A stretch of DNA of 64,000 nucleotides from Mytilus trossulus (lineage: Eukaryota > Mollusca > Bivalvia > Mytilida > Mytilidae), in NCBI RefSeq assembly GCF_036588685.1, contig NC_086376.1:60163166-60227165 (forward strand). The letters run 5' to 3'. Below are positions 54,625 through 64,000 of this stretch, piece after piece. Numbering within the stretch: position 1 is the stretch's first letter; every line of letters begins with the position of its first letter. The notes below the pieces were generated by a model. The model had not been told where the DNA came from, ran no database searches, and was given only the letters and a program-made list of their open reading frames with translations. Both the position numbers and the translations under genes were made by a program.

Positions 54625-56230
54625 TTAATAAAGGCAACATTATACCACTGTTCGATAGTTGTAAATTGATTAGTAAAAACAAATCCGGGTCACAACCATA
54701 TAGATAGATAAACGGATACACATTTCTTAAGTGCGTTTTTTATGATTAAAATACTAACCAATGACCCTTTTGTATCATCAAATAAGACAATTTATCTCGC
54801 TTTCGAATAAAAACTAATATATTTTAAGTCGAAAATAAATGCTATAAATATAAGTGTTTCTGTTTTTCAAAGCAAAAACAAATGCTCAAATTAATAAACT
54901 GTTTAGGGTCTTTAAATATATCAGTTGTATTTGTACTCGGCTTTAAACAGGAGTAATCTCTCACTTAAGGTAGCATTATACTTGTTCTTTGACTCGTACA
55001 CATACAGATGAGTTATTGTCTTTCATGTACCCTATGCTTAACCGAATTCTATTCTAGACCACATGGAAAGATACCACAAATCATACCATAAACTTAACTC
55101 AGTAGAAAGCCGGGAACGACCTTTAAGCTTCAAAAGGCCTAGGGGAGGGGTATTTTTTTTTGCTAAAAAATATATTCTTATTCCCAAATTGATGAGATAT
55201 TTGTTTTGTACAAGCAGAGGACAAGAACAATATATTCTGAATCTTTACCGTTTGAACAAAATAATTTTACTTGATAGCGTTAACAAATTCATTAAAATTT
55301 TCTCACTTTTTTCATGAAAACAATTTTCTTACTCGGACCAAAAAAAACATACCCCCCGATTCCCCACCCCTTGAAGTTTAATATTTGCTCACTAATAGTT
55401 GATGTACTATACGACTGTCGTGTGCTGTGATTATATGTTACCCAATTAAAAAAAGATGTATTTTCTACATTACAGAAACTGTAAAAGAAGCCTCAATGTA
55501 TTTCCAACACCGGAATTGAATCGATGATAATGCTTGTAAGCGTATTGATAAAAGCATTAACATTTTTGCAAATGTAAAAATTATTTATGTAAACGGATTA
55601 TTTTTCTTTTGTTTTCATTTATCGTTAAAATACTTGTCAATTACCCTTTTGTATCATAAAAAGGACGGATCTTTCCTCCCTTCCTGTATATGACAATCGC
55701 CTATTGAAAAAACTTTTAATTCGCTTTCGAATTTCAAATTAAATAGTATGATGTTACACATGGTTGACCCTTTGTAAAATCAATAAAGGACGATGGCACA
55801 GTAAAGGATTGTTTATATAAATAGTTTTACCTGGACAATCTACCTGATTTTATCAGTTAAAACAAGAGTATGTCATTTTGCAGGTGATAATAATGCATTG
55901 CAATCACAAATTATTACTTAAAAGGGTATTATAATGATGGTACCGTATTATCCAACCTTTGGAAACAATTGTGTTGTCACTTTCATGATAACGAACGTGA
56001 GAAATCAACACCTGACTTCCGAAGACATGTGGTCACGTTCTGTACGGAATATTCGGAGCTTTTCAATGAGTTGGATTTTACATGTTTAATAAGTGACAAC
56101 ATTATTTTTGCTGCATTCTAACCTGATAACGATTGATTTACGTTCGCTAATCCGTTCATATGTTAAATTCTTTATAAAAGATGAAAGGATTACGGAGATT
56201 TAATGAGCATGCATTATTCAGGTGTGCAAT
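54625..56230. other. Upstream of GALNT gene 2, with a possible foldback
   Basis: Contains a weak inverted similarity between about 55128-55160 (cttcaaaaggcc, ggggaggggtatttttt) and 55338-55376 (aaaaaaacataccccccgat, ccccaccccttgaag), suggesting an eroded foldback of about 250 bp. Otherwise no gene or repeat was identified. Confidence 0.45.
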
Positions 56231-56234
56231 AGGA

Positions 56235-56242
56235 TATATAAA
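56235..56242 (+). promoter_or_regulatory. Candidate TATA box of GALNT gene 2
   Basis: TATATAAA lies 70 bp before the start codon, similar to the 60-bp spacing in GALNT gene 1. A transcription start near 56265 would give a 5' UTR of about 40 bp. Prediction by position and comparison only. Confidence 0.45.
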
Positions 56243-56304
56243 TTACAATTGTTTAGTGTAAATACGATTCTACTGTAGAACTTTTGTGATATTCTGCTTT
56301 AATA

Positions 56305-56774
56305 ATGAGACTGAGAACCCGATATATTGGGGCAGGAGTAGCCGTGTTTCTGATGCTACTTACATATGAAGTATATGTGTATTCTGCAGATACAAAATGG
56401 TTAATAAGCAATGGACTCCTATCCAAACAGGATTATATTAAAAAAATGAAATCAACTTTTGTACAAAAAGTTAATTTATCAGATAGTAATGCGCCTGTAA
56501 CTTTTAAATTAGTTCATAACATAAGAAAAGGGCCAACAGTGTCTATATCTGCTGAAGAATTTAGGAAAGATGATAAAATCCAAACTGGCAATATTTTAAT
56601 TGATAATTATGGAAAAAACGATCCAATGAAAAATGGAGAAAAAGGACGTGGTGTAACGTTTGTTGGACAAGAAAAACGAAATGCGACTGAATTAATGCAA
56701 AAATATCAAGTTAATATTTTAGCCAGTGATATAATTCCTTTAAACAGACTAGTTCCTGATGCAAGACCTCCCGG
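56305..56774 (+). CDS. GALNT gene 2, exon 1 (partial gene)
   Basis: Codes for 156 residues plus two bases, ending CCCGG then GTAAGT. Same layout and phase as exon 1 of GALNT gene 1. It has a basic tail MRLRTRY, a signal anchor at about 8-27 (IGAGVAVFLMLLTYEVYVY), and a stem with VSISAEEFR, TGNILIDNYGKND and GEKGRGV. It ends ILASDIIPLNRLVPDARPPG, which matches the gene 1 block except for conservative changes. NLS and NAT in the stem are possible N-glycosylation sites. No exon 2 (the SIIIPFYDE...DDxS block) was found in the 7 kb that follow; either intron 1 runs past the window or the gene is incomplete. The exon is undamaged, which favours a live gene. Confidence 0.88.
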
Positions 56775-57059
56775 GTAAGTTTCCTCAGAATCTTTATGAT
56801 CATTCCACATTTATAATTTATCTTTTTTTGGTGAACACGATTTATGATGATTCATTGCATACCACAAAAGATATGTTTTTGTCGATAATTTTCTCAAAAT
56901 TCTGTCTTCCTTGTTCAAATATAATACCATGCATTTATAGTGCTAAAAGTATGCAGTAAACACAAATTGCCGAGACGTAAGCAGTGAAAACAAAGTCCAC
57001 AGAAATGCGCTAAATAACACAATTTCTATTTTGGCATTGCGTTCAATATCTATGTAGAA

Positions 57060-57230
57060 CAGGGTTGCGTTCAACATCGTAGCAGCTAAATCATGCTACG
57101 TAGTGCTACTTAAATTTATGACTATTAAACGTGTAGCTAGCATATTGATAGCAGCTAGGCTAGTTACTCGTTCAGTAGACAACAATCTACGTAGCCCTAT
57201 GTAGCCGCTACGATATTAAACGCGACCCTG
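57060..57230. mobile_element. 171-bp foldback MITE
   Basis: Left CAGGGTTGCGTTCAACATCG and right (complemented) CAGGGTCGCGTTTAATATCG differ at three of 20 positions; both continue TAGC. Further inverted words (ctacgtag) lie inside. CAGGG ends recall hAT elements, but I see no matching 8-bp flanks. Lies in presumed intron 1 of GALNT gene 2. Confidence 0.65.
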
Positions 57231-57419
57231 ATTTGAGCAAAATCGCCATCTGCACGAGGAACAACCAATAACTGAAGAACATCAAGTATTTTTTTTGAAG
57301 TAGACACTGAATATATTATATCTACTTGGTCTTGGTATTTTCCAAAAAAGAAGTGTGGAAATGGGATAGACGAGGGCACTACCGCATTAATTCTGGCTCA
57401 TTATTTTTTTTAACTCAGA

Positions 57420-57765
57420 TACTGATGACATTTTACAAATTCTGAGTAGTAGATGTAAGCTCCTGAATATCGTATGAGTAGAGTAATGTATAATACTCCA
57501 TACGCGGATGAAGTTGGTAAATTGCTGCTAAGTTGAGGAAAATTTATAATTTCAAAAGTGAAATCATCTCGTTTGTCAAAGACTTTGGTATTGGAATGAC
57601 CGCTGTAGTCAAATTCGGGTATACATTGTATAAGAATTATACCAAGTAAGCTGTATTTGTAATGCCTGTAATCTCTAGTTAAGGAGTATTAATACGACCA
57701 AATCAGAAAAGTGTGTATAATTAATGGAAAGAACATCTTCAATATACATGTAATGATGTATACCA
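57420..57765 (-). pseudogene. Degenerate YIDD-type reverse transcriptase relic
   Basis: On the minus strand scattered frames read YIEDVLSINYTHFSD, DKRDDFTFEIINFP, LSSNLPTSSAYGV and LLIRYSGAYIYYSEF, with stops and frameshifts between. These match, in order, the YIDDVLS, KRDDF, SSNIPAAPAYGV and QLIRYSRAC blocks of the elements at 27000 and 31000, though far more diverged; the catalytic YIDD has become YIED. It is an old fragment of a related element. Confidence 0.7.
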
Positions 57766-58007
57766 AATCAAACGATCTAGCTTCTTCAGTTCTTTGATCT
57801 AACCCTGATGGAAACAAAAACATACACATTAAAAAGTTTAAAGAGGAAGACCACCTCGTTTCTCTCATTCGTGGATGCATTTGGCATTATAAATACAAAG
57901 AATTTTACTTTTCGAAGATTTACGCTCCTTGAAGTCTTGTTATCTTTGATGCCTTAATCGCATTGCCTCTTAAATGAAAACAGTTTTACAGAATGGTCTT
58001 GATGAAT

Positions 58008-58685
58008 ATATGTGTAGGACTCGGAGTTGCGATGGGGAATGTGTAGTGCGATGGTCACGCTAAAATGCGATGGTCTACGCTAAGGTGCGATGCTCCGTAA
58101 GCTAATTTGCGATCTGCGATGGTCTATTTGTCTCATGGTTGTTAGTTTAAAAGCCTACAGATGTGCAATTATCATTAGAAGTATTTTTTTAATAGCGCTA
58201 GTATATTAATTTACCTACATTAATATGCATGGTCTATGGCTGTCCTTAGTTACAGTTGCATGTTACATAATCGTCCTCTCTGATTTTCGACATGTAGAAA
58301 TAATTATGAATTAGCATTTTATCTAAATAATGTTCCTCTAATGAGTTCCTCATTTATCGTTATAGTATAAAGAAGAGCGTTCGTCTGTTGGTTCTTATGG
58401 GGCCTTATGTATTTAGAGAATGTCGCGCCCAATCGTATACACGTAAAACAGAACCTTTTGAAGATTTTGAAATTATTAACTTAAAAACCTGGAAAATAAC
58501 ATCGATATGAAATCATGGCAAACATTTTTTATGTAAACCATCGCGAATTCAGCGTTACCCCCATCGTCAATATGCCAAGATCACACTTCAGCGTGATTGA
58601 AAAAGCACTTCAGCTTCAACCCATCGGACCTCAGCGTGACCATCGCGGTTCTTAGTACCATCCCGGTTCAGAGTCCAACATATGT
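58008..58685. mobile_element. 666-bp MITE with iterated subterminal cgatggtc motifs
   Basis: Ends GTAGGACTC (58014) and GAGTCCAAC (to 58679) are inverted with one mismatch, and ATATGT lies directly outside both (58008-58013 and 58680-58685). Just inside each end, words such as tgcgatggtcacgct, aaaatgcgatggtctacgct and aaggtgcgatg are repeated, in opposite orientation at the two sides (cagcgtgaccatcgcgg, cagcgtgattg). Clustered subterminal repeats are typical of transposase-binding regions, for example in hAT elements. No coding sequence. Confidence 0.65.
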
Positions 58686-58689
58686 TTTA

Positions 58690-59410
58690 CCAAAAATTAA
58701 AGCATTAATTTACGTTCTGAGTAATGATTAATTTTACGAATCAAGCAATTACAAGTATATCATTTGGTTGAAGAAATTTGGTTTTCTTATATTAAATCTG
58801 ATCACGCCTTTTCGTTCACGATCGAAATAATGCGTTGTCTAATCATTCACGATCAATTTTGATAAAAATCATGAAGATTATACTTCTTGAAATAATATGA
58901 ACTTCTTCAAGTGATAACAATACTTTATATTTCTATCTGACACACTAAGGATTAGGTTTTAAATTTATCATGATATATTGGAATGTGAACTTTCAAGATA
59001 CAAAAAGGTATTCTTTTCACAATCGTTGGATTGAGTGTCGCCTTTTTGTGTCCTTGAAAAGTTTTCTTTTTTTCTTTAATCTAGTGCGCAACTTTTTTTA
59101 AGAAAGCTGAATCAATTTGACAAAGATTTTTCTGTTTCCTAAATTTCTCCACCTTTTAAAAATACAGCAGGTTTTCACACATACGAAACTTGAAATATAA
59201 ACAAAATCAGCACGTTTATATATACTTGTATGGCTAAGCTTTACTCTGAAAGAATTGAACGTAGACCATTTTGTAAAGGCAATCCTTTATATTATCAAAA
59301 TCTTCATTAATGTACCGATATTGAATTATTAACCTCCAAAACACTAATTCGCCAATATTTTCCCGTATGCAGTGACCTTAAACTACAATACCTCGTGTTA
59401 TAACTTCGTC
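58690..59410. other. AT-rich DNA, nothing recognised
   Basis: Presumed intron of GALNT gene 2 or intergenic. No exon with GALNT motifs and no repeat identified. Confidence 0.5.
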
Positions 59411-59420
59411 CAGCGCACAC

Positions 59421-59829
59421 CGGGTCCAAGTACACAGTTATTGTCCCTTGATATTCGTTGTCCATATAGTCCCTAGTGTGGACAGTGTGTTACATGCCAA
59501 TCTTTTTTTTTTTTATACCTCTTCCAAATTTATTTCTTCATGTTTTATGCCTCAAGTAGCAAGTAGGGGGATAAAATTACACTAGAAAAAAATTGATTCA
59601 TGAATCTTAAAGTAAAGTAGTGATTTGGTCTAGCTGAAAAAGTTTAAATTAAGCATTTCGGAAGCTGTCAAAAGATTTCAAGACCCCCTGAACATAAAAT
59701 TGTTCATATTTTGAGTTAGAGCCGATGAAGTTTTCTATAATTTTGATATAATTTGTCCCAAAAGTAGTTCACCACACTGTGAAATTATTATTGAGAAAGC
59801 GAACTACGAAATAACTGTGTACTCGGATC
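59421..59829. repeat. Possible foldback element, about 410 bp
   Basis: The core AGTACACAGTTATT (59429-59442) faces aataactgtgtact (59810-59823), an exact 14-bp complement, with weaker similarity beyond. Ends and target duplication are unclear. Confidence 0.35.
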
Positions 59830-59839
59830 AGCGCAAGTG

Positions 59840-60460
59840 CGATGGGAAAGCCGTGATGAAAGAATGTAAACACACCCGCGCTTGAGAAGGCAAAACAGAA
59901 ATTTTGAAGTTTCATATGACTTTAATTGCATTTACGGTCCGATAGTAAAACTACTATGATCCTGTATATGCTTTTAAACAGAGTGACCCTTTAATCGTTA
60001 ATGGATTCAACAAATTATTTGTATTGGTATTCGACGAACCAAGTACATAATTAAAAACATTTGACTTTCGGACACAACTAATAAAAAGAATGTTTTCTTT
60101 GTTAGTTGTAATAGCCCTCAAAGATATATAGTACATGTACGTATATATACACTTAAGTCGCTATCGACATGTATGATAAAATTATCTTTAAATATTAAAG
60201 TGAATTGGTGGTTTTATAATTATTGTTACGTATAAACGACCTTCAACACCTACTAACTTAGTCTATATATACGAGTTACGTTATTTCACGTAATCTTTTA
60301 TTTGAACATAAACTTATCTGTGATAAAGAAATAGACGAGAAGGAGTAAATACGTTTGACCATTTCTCTACACAATTTAAAGGAATACATGATAGGATGGA
60401 GTATTGTTATTTTAATTTGTTCATACGATATGCTTCACCGAAAAAGGGTGGGAAAAGGGG
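59840..60460. other. AT-rich DNA, nothing recognised
   Basis: No exon, RNA gene or repeat supported. Confidence 0.5.
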
Positions 60461-60464
60461 GGAG

Positions 60465-60630
60465 GGGGGTCCGGAAGGGTCCTGATCATGAAATCCGGAG
60501 ATCCCGAATTTAAAGGAATCTTAATCCCGTCATCCCAAAATTCGAAAAAAAAATTCCCGGGTCCTGAAAGGATCAATCCCGAGATCCCGAGCTTAGAAAG
60601 CCAGATCCCGGAGTCCCAATTAAGGTTCGA
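60465..60630. repeat. atcccgagatcccg-type repeat
   Basis: Clustered words gatcccgaa, ttaatcccgtcatccc, attcccgggtcctgaaagga and caatcccgagatcccgagc make a GC-richer, internally repetitive island of about 165 bp. I associate this kind of sequence with dispersed mussel repeats; no second copy lies in this window. Confidence 0.5.
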
Positions 60631-61415
60631 CTCCCCCTCTTCCTTCTAAATTCGTTATCCTCACATATCGAAAGTTTTAGCCATCTATTAAGCTGACAAT
60701 AAAATATAAAATAGATTATAATAAGGACAACAGGAATAACTAAAACAATATATGACATTTAATATGAACAAGAAAGAAATATCCATTCTGTAATAATATT
60801 AACATTACCTTTAAAGGGGCACTAGCTACGAGATATATAAAAAAAAATATGTCAATGCCTATAGTGCATTACACAGTAAGGTTTAACAATTCGAAATGAA
60901 AAAAGTGCAAGTACAGCACATTTGAGCATTGTAAGTACATAAGAAGTGTACTTTAGCCCATACGAACGAAAATATTTAATAAAAATGTGAACTTATAGTA
61001 TTTGAGTATTTCGCATATAAATGTGACAAATTATTACTAATTTCCAATAAATGCGCATTCAAATTATTCTAAACATAAGGAAATAACTTCTTAATCAATA
61101 TACTTATCCTGTTTTATGGTGATATATATCGATATGTCCTAGCGTTTAATATACTTTTAACAAAAAGGCGATTGTAATTGTTACACAAATCCCTAACAGC
61201 ACCACGGCTTATTTTAAGTATGTCTATGTTTTAAAATTTTACATCGAGTTATAAATACAAGTTATTGTTATACTTCACATAAACAATTTTACATCTTTGT
61301 CCTCTAACTTTTTGTTGCTTAGCTGTCTCATTGGCAATCATACAACTCCGTTTTTCATAATGTATATGTGTTTGTAATAGACATTTAAAGATAAGTACTC
61401 TCAAGTCCACGGTAA
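60631..61415. other. AT-rich DNA, nothing recognised
   Basis: Only a short reverse family C scrap near 61320-61350 (tgtctcattggcaatcatac). Confidence 0.5.
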
Positions 61416-61419
61416 TGCC

Positions 61420-61780
61420 GGTATGAAAAGAGACCTAAAGACACAGAAGTTAACACCTATAGGTTACCGTACAGCATTCAACAATAAGAAAAGCCCATAC
61501 CGCATAGTCAGCTATAAACGACCCCATAATGAAAATGTAAAACAATTCGAACAAGAAAACTAACGCCCTAATTTTTTTGACAAAAAAAATAACGAAAAAC
61601 AAATATGTAACACAAAATGAAACGAAAACCTCTGAATTACAGGCTCCTGACTTGGGACAGGCACATGCATACATAATGTGGCGGAGTTAAACATGTCAGC
61701 GGGATCCCAACCCTCCCAATAACCTGGGACAGTGGTATAACAGTACAACATAAGAACGAACTATAAAAATCATTTGAAAA
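61420..61780 (+). repeat. Dispersed repeat family C, long copy
   Basis: Closely matches 37950-38310: cataccgcatagtcagctat, gaattacaggctcctgactt, gggacaggcacatgcataca, taatgtggcgg and gggatcccaaccctccc. The two minus-strand frames over it are shadows of the repeat. Confidence 0.75.
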
Positions 61781-63029
61781 AGGCTAAACTCATCAGATTG
61801 ATACAAATACAAATAATACACAGAGTAGACGTGACCGGGTACTTGTAAATCCCAACAACAAAAAGACACTTAGTGCATATCTGAGAGTACTTACTCCCAG
61901 GTACTGACAGATAGTTCAAAGCCATTAACAACAATTAAAAAACAATCATGCATCTAAAGACTAAATTATATCAACCAGTACACATCCATCATCCAATGAA
62001 CCATATCTGTACATATTTGGTTTAACCCCTTACGTCGGGCATTTATGCTTTCGACTATAATTGGTATTGTGCGATATCTGAATTAACCCATATATTTTTG
62101 TTGCGATATACATATTGAGTTTTATTGAAGATTTTGACTGTTGCAATTAAAGTTATAACTGTTTACTGTATAGTGTGGGAGGATGTAACGTACTTGTCAC
62201 TAGATAAAAGTACTTTAAGCTTATTAATAAACTTGTTACATTTCATACATGTATGGATAAAGCAATGGCCGGTCATTTTTCTCTGATTTTTAGAACATAC
62301 TGCAACTGAAGTTTGCACTGTTCCATGTGTTCATGGTCGATGTATTTATATATATGACACGACAGAATGACACGACAGAATGTACATACTTAAATAAAAT
62401 TTTATCTAACATTTTTTTAACCTGTCTCTAAGTTCACTTCATCTTTACCTGGGAGATATGGAATGTTACGTCATGTTATTCGTAAATAACCATTGATCAG
62501 TTAATTTTTTTGTTCTTTCAAATTTGTTACGTAACCTCAAGAGTTTTCCAATTAAACGTGACATTTGTCAAAACTATAGATAAAAAAACTTTAAAGAAAA
62601 CATTTGCAGAAATCCCGTTTAAAGAGAATTTAAAATTGTTTGACTAAAAACATTTCATGGATAATAGAAGATTTTAGTTTCCGTATATAAAAATTCAGAG
62701 ATGTAAATACTCATCCGGGCACTCGGGTATTCTCAGCCACCACAAAATAGCCGAAAGTTGTGTTTCACATGCACCAATTAATCAATCAACCAAAAATAAT
62801 AATGATATCAGATGATAGTATGACGACAAATATCCACCGGATATCATCAAAGGAAGAGGGTGTCTTGATGCAGATATTTATTCACAAATCAAAACGAGGC
62901 TTCATAATTATCTATTTTGAATTTGAAGACATATATCTGATTGCTTTCAAAATTTTGACCACTTCAATACTGGCATTTAAATGAAATTTACTTTAGACTT
63001 TTTTTGAATTTTTTCTTTAAAATAGATAA
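61781..63029. other. AT-rich DNA, nothing recognised
   Basis: A tandem 14-bp word (gacacgacagaat, twice at about 62356-62380) is the only structure. The 74-aa frame at 62760-62984 is unsupported. Confidence 0.5.
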
Positions 63030-63120
63030 AGGAAGATGTGGTATGAGTGCCAATGACACAACTCTCCATCCAAATTACAATTTATAAAAGTAAACCATTA
63101 TAGGTCAATGTACGTACTTC
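63030..63120 (+). repeat. Family C sub-family fragment
   Basis: gaagatgtggtatgagtgcc, aatgacacaactctccatcc and ttataggtcaatgtacg match 44600-44690. Confidence 0.65.
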
Positions 63121-63800
63121 AACTTCAAAAGCTTAAATATACCGAACGAAAATTCATGACACAGTTACAGTTTTGATTATAATATATCTAACGCAACATT
63201 TTTCTAACACTAATTATTGTTGTTGATGTTTCTTTTAATTTAAGACAGCAGATGTCAAGTAAACAAAAATGCCTGATGTCTTCATCCGTTTTCAAGCTGC
63301 AACGGTTTTTTTCATTCATTTTTTTTTATCATGAAATATCCTTGACGATTTATTTGTCATTGTTTTGCAGTTGACTCTTTGACGAATAATCACGTATCGG
63401 ACATTTGACCGTATTCACTTAGACCATAAATATCTAAAAATATGTGCTTAAAATTAGATAAAAGGCATGATTATCCGAACAATTCATAGATTTTTCATGA
63501 CCTGACGTGCACAGTAGGTTAGAAATATTACTCTCACATCGGATGATTTATAATTGTAAAAAGTATTTCCACTATCCTGTTAGGTGTTCTCTGAATACTA
63601 CTTGACTGGAGTTGTTTTTCTTTTATAACATTATTTTTTATCCTTGTTATTTTTTTTTGCGTTGTTGCTTTTTATCTAAAAAAAAATTATACAGATAGAA
63701 ATTTAAACTTAAATAAGCAAAAATGATGATCAAAGTAGAGATTTTTTTCATGAATTCTAGTCTTACTAGTCCACAAAGATAAAGAGAATCCGTTGTTGAA
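63121..63800. other. AT-rich DNA, nothing recognised
   Basis: No gene or repeat supported; several T-runs. Confidence 0.5.
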
Positions 63801-63885
63801 GATGCACATAGACCCAGGTGAGCGACACAGGCTCGATAGAGAAGAGGCACATAGACCCAGGTGAGCGACACAGGCTCAATAGATC
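63801..63885 (-). repeat. GAGCCT element terminus, tandemly duplicated
   Basis: gcacatagacccaggtgagc, gacacaggctcgataga is followed 43-46 bp later by a nearly identical copy. The gtgagcgacacaggctc part is the terminus of the GAGCCT elements (compare 53320-53340), here without a body. Confidence 0.7.
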
Positions 63886-64000
63886 CTCTTAATTTAATTT
63901 GAAAAGCATTTCAGGATTTTGATATTAGCCTATATGCGTAATTTTTTTTTTTAGATAAAAGAAACTGTATATAAATAATACCGGCTTCACACATCAGCCG

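Noticed and set aside
56759..56959. 66-aa plus-strand frame following GALNT gene 2 exon 1
   Set aside because: It runs through the splice donor into the intron in another frame and has no family features.

Overview
The window looks like nuclear DNA from a bivalve mollusc, most likely a marine mussel of the Mytilus type. Base composition is strongly AT-rich. Genes are split into short exons of about 100-200 bp by repeat-filled introns with GT-AG junctions. Several dispersed repeat families recur many times on both strands in forms I recognise from mussel sequence. The species call is inference. No bacterial-style operons, rRNA, complete tRNA genes or CRISPR arrays were seen.

Layout. 1-9.2 kb: repeats (a 565-bp TTAA-flanked piggyBac-like MITE, a tRNA-derived SINE, a gaaccatgaaaatgaggtca array, a GAGCCT element) and a broken copy of a B-box gene at 4194-4690. 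9.26-17.15 kb: a minus-strand gene whose six exons join in frame to a 351-aa multi-pass membrane protein of unknown family. 18.27-19.33 kb: an intact single-exon plus-strand gene for a 354-aa B-box zinc-finger protein with a predicted beta-propeller; the relic at 4.2 kb is its duplicate, including 5' flank. 20-33 kb: mobile-element territory with a LINE 3' fragment, two broken YIDD reverse-transcriptase elements, a 942-bp TA-flanked TIR element and a (GAA)n tract. 33.43-48.76 kb: a complete ten-exon plus-strand gene for a 592-aa Golgi polypeptide N-acetylgalactosaminyltransferase (GALNT), with signal anchor, DDxS, DxH and WGGEN motifs and a C-terminal ricin-type lectin domain. 56.3-56.77 kb: exon 1 of a second, tandem GALNT gene; the rest was not found before the window ends. 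57-64 kb: more MITE-like and dispersed repeats.

The GALNT pair would start mucin-type O-glycosylation in the Golgi. The B-box/propeller protein resembles the expanded TRIM-like sets of bivalves, often discussed in innate immunity. Nothing links these genes to the membrane-protein gene functionally. I found no convincing new multi-gene system. The points most worth a second look are the GALNT tandem duplication with its conserved promoter region, the degenerate duplicated catalytic exon inside the first GALNT gene, the duplicated and decaying B-box locus, the unrecognised membrane protein, and three transposon-like elements with readable ends.
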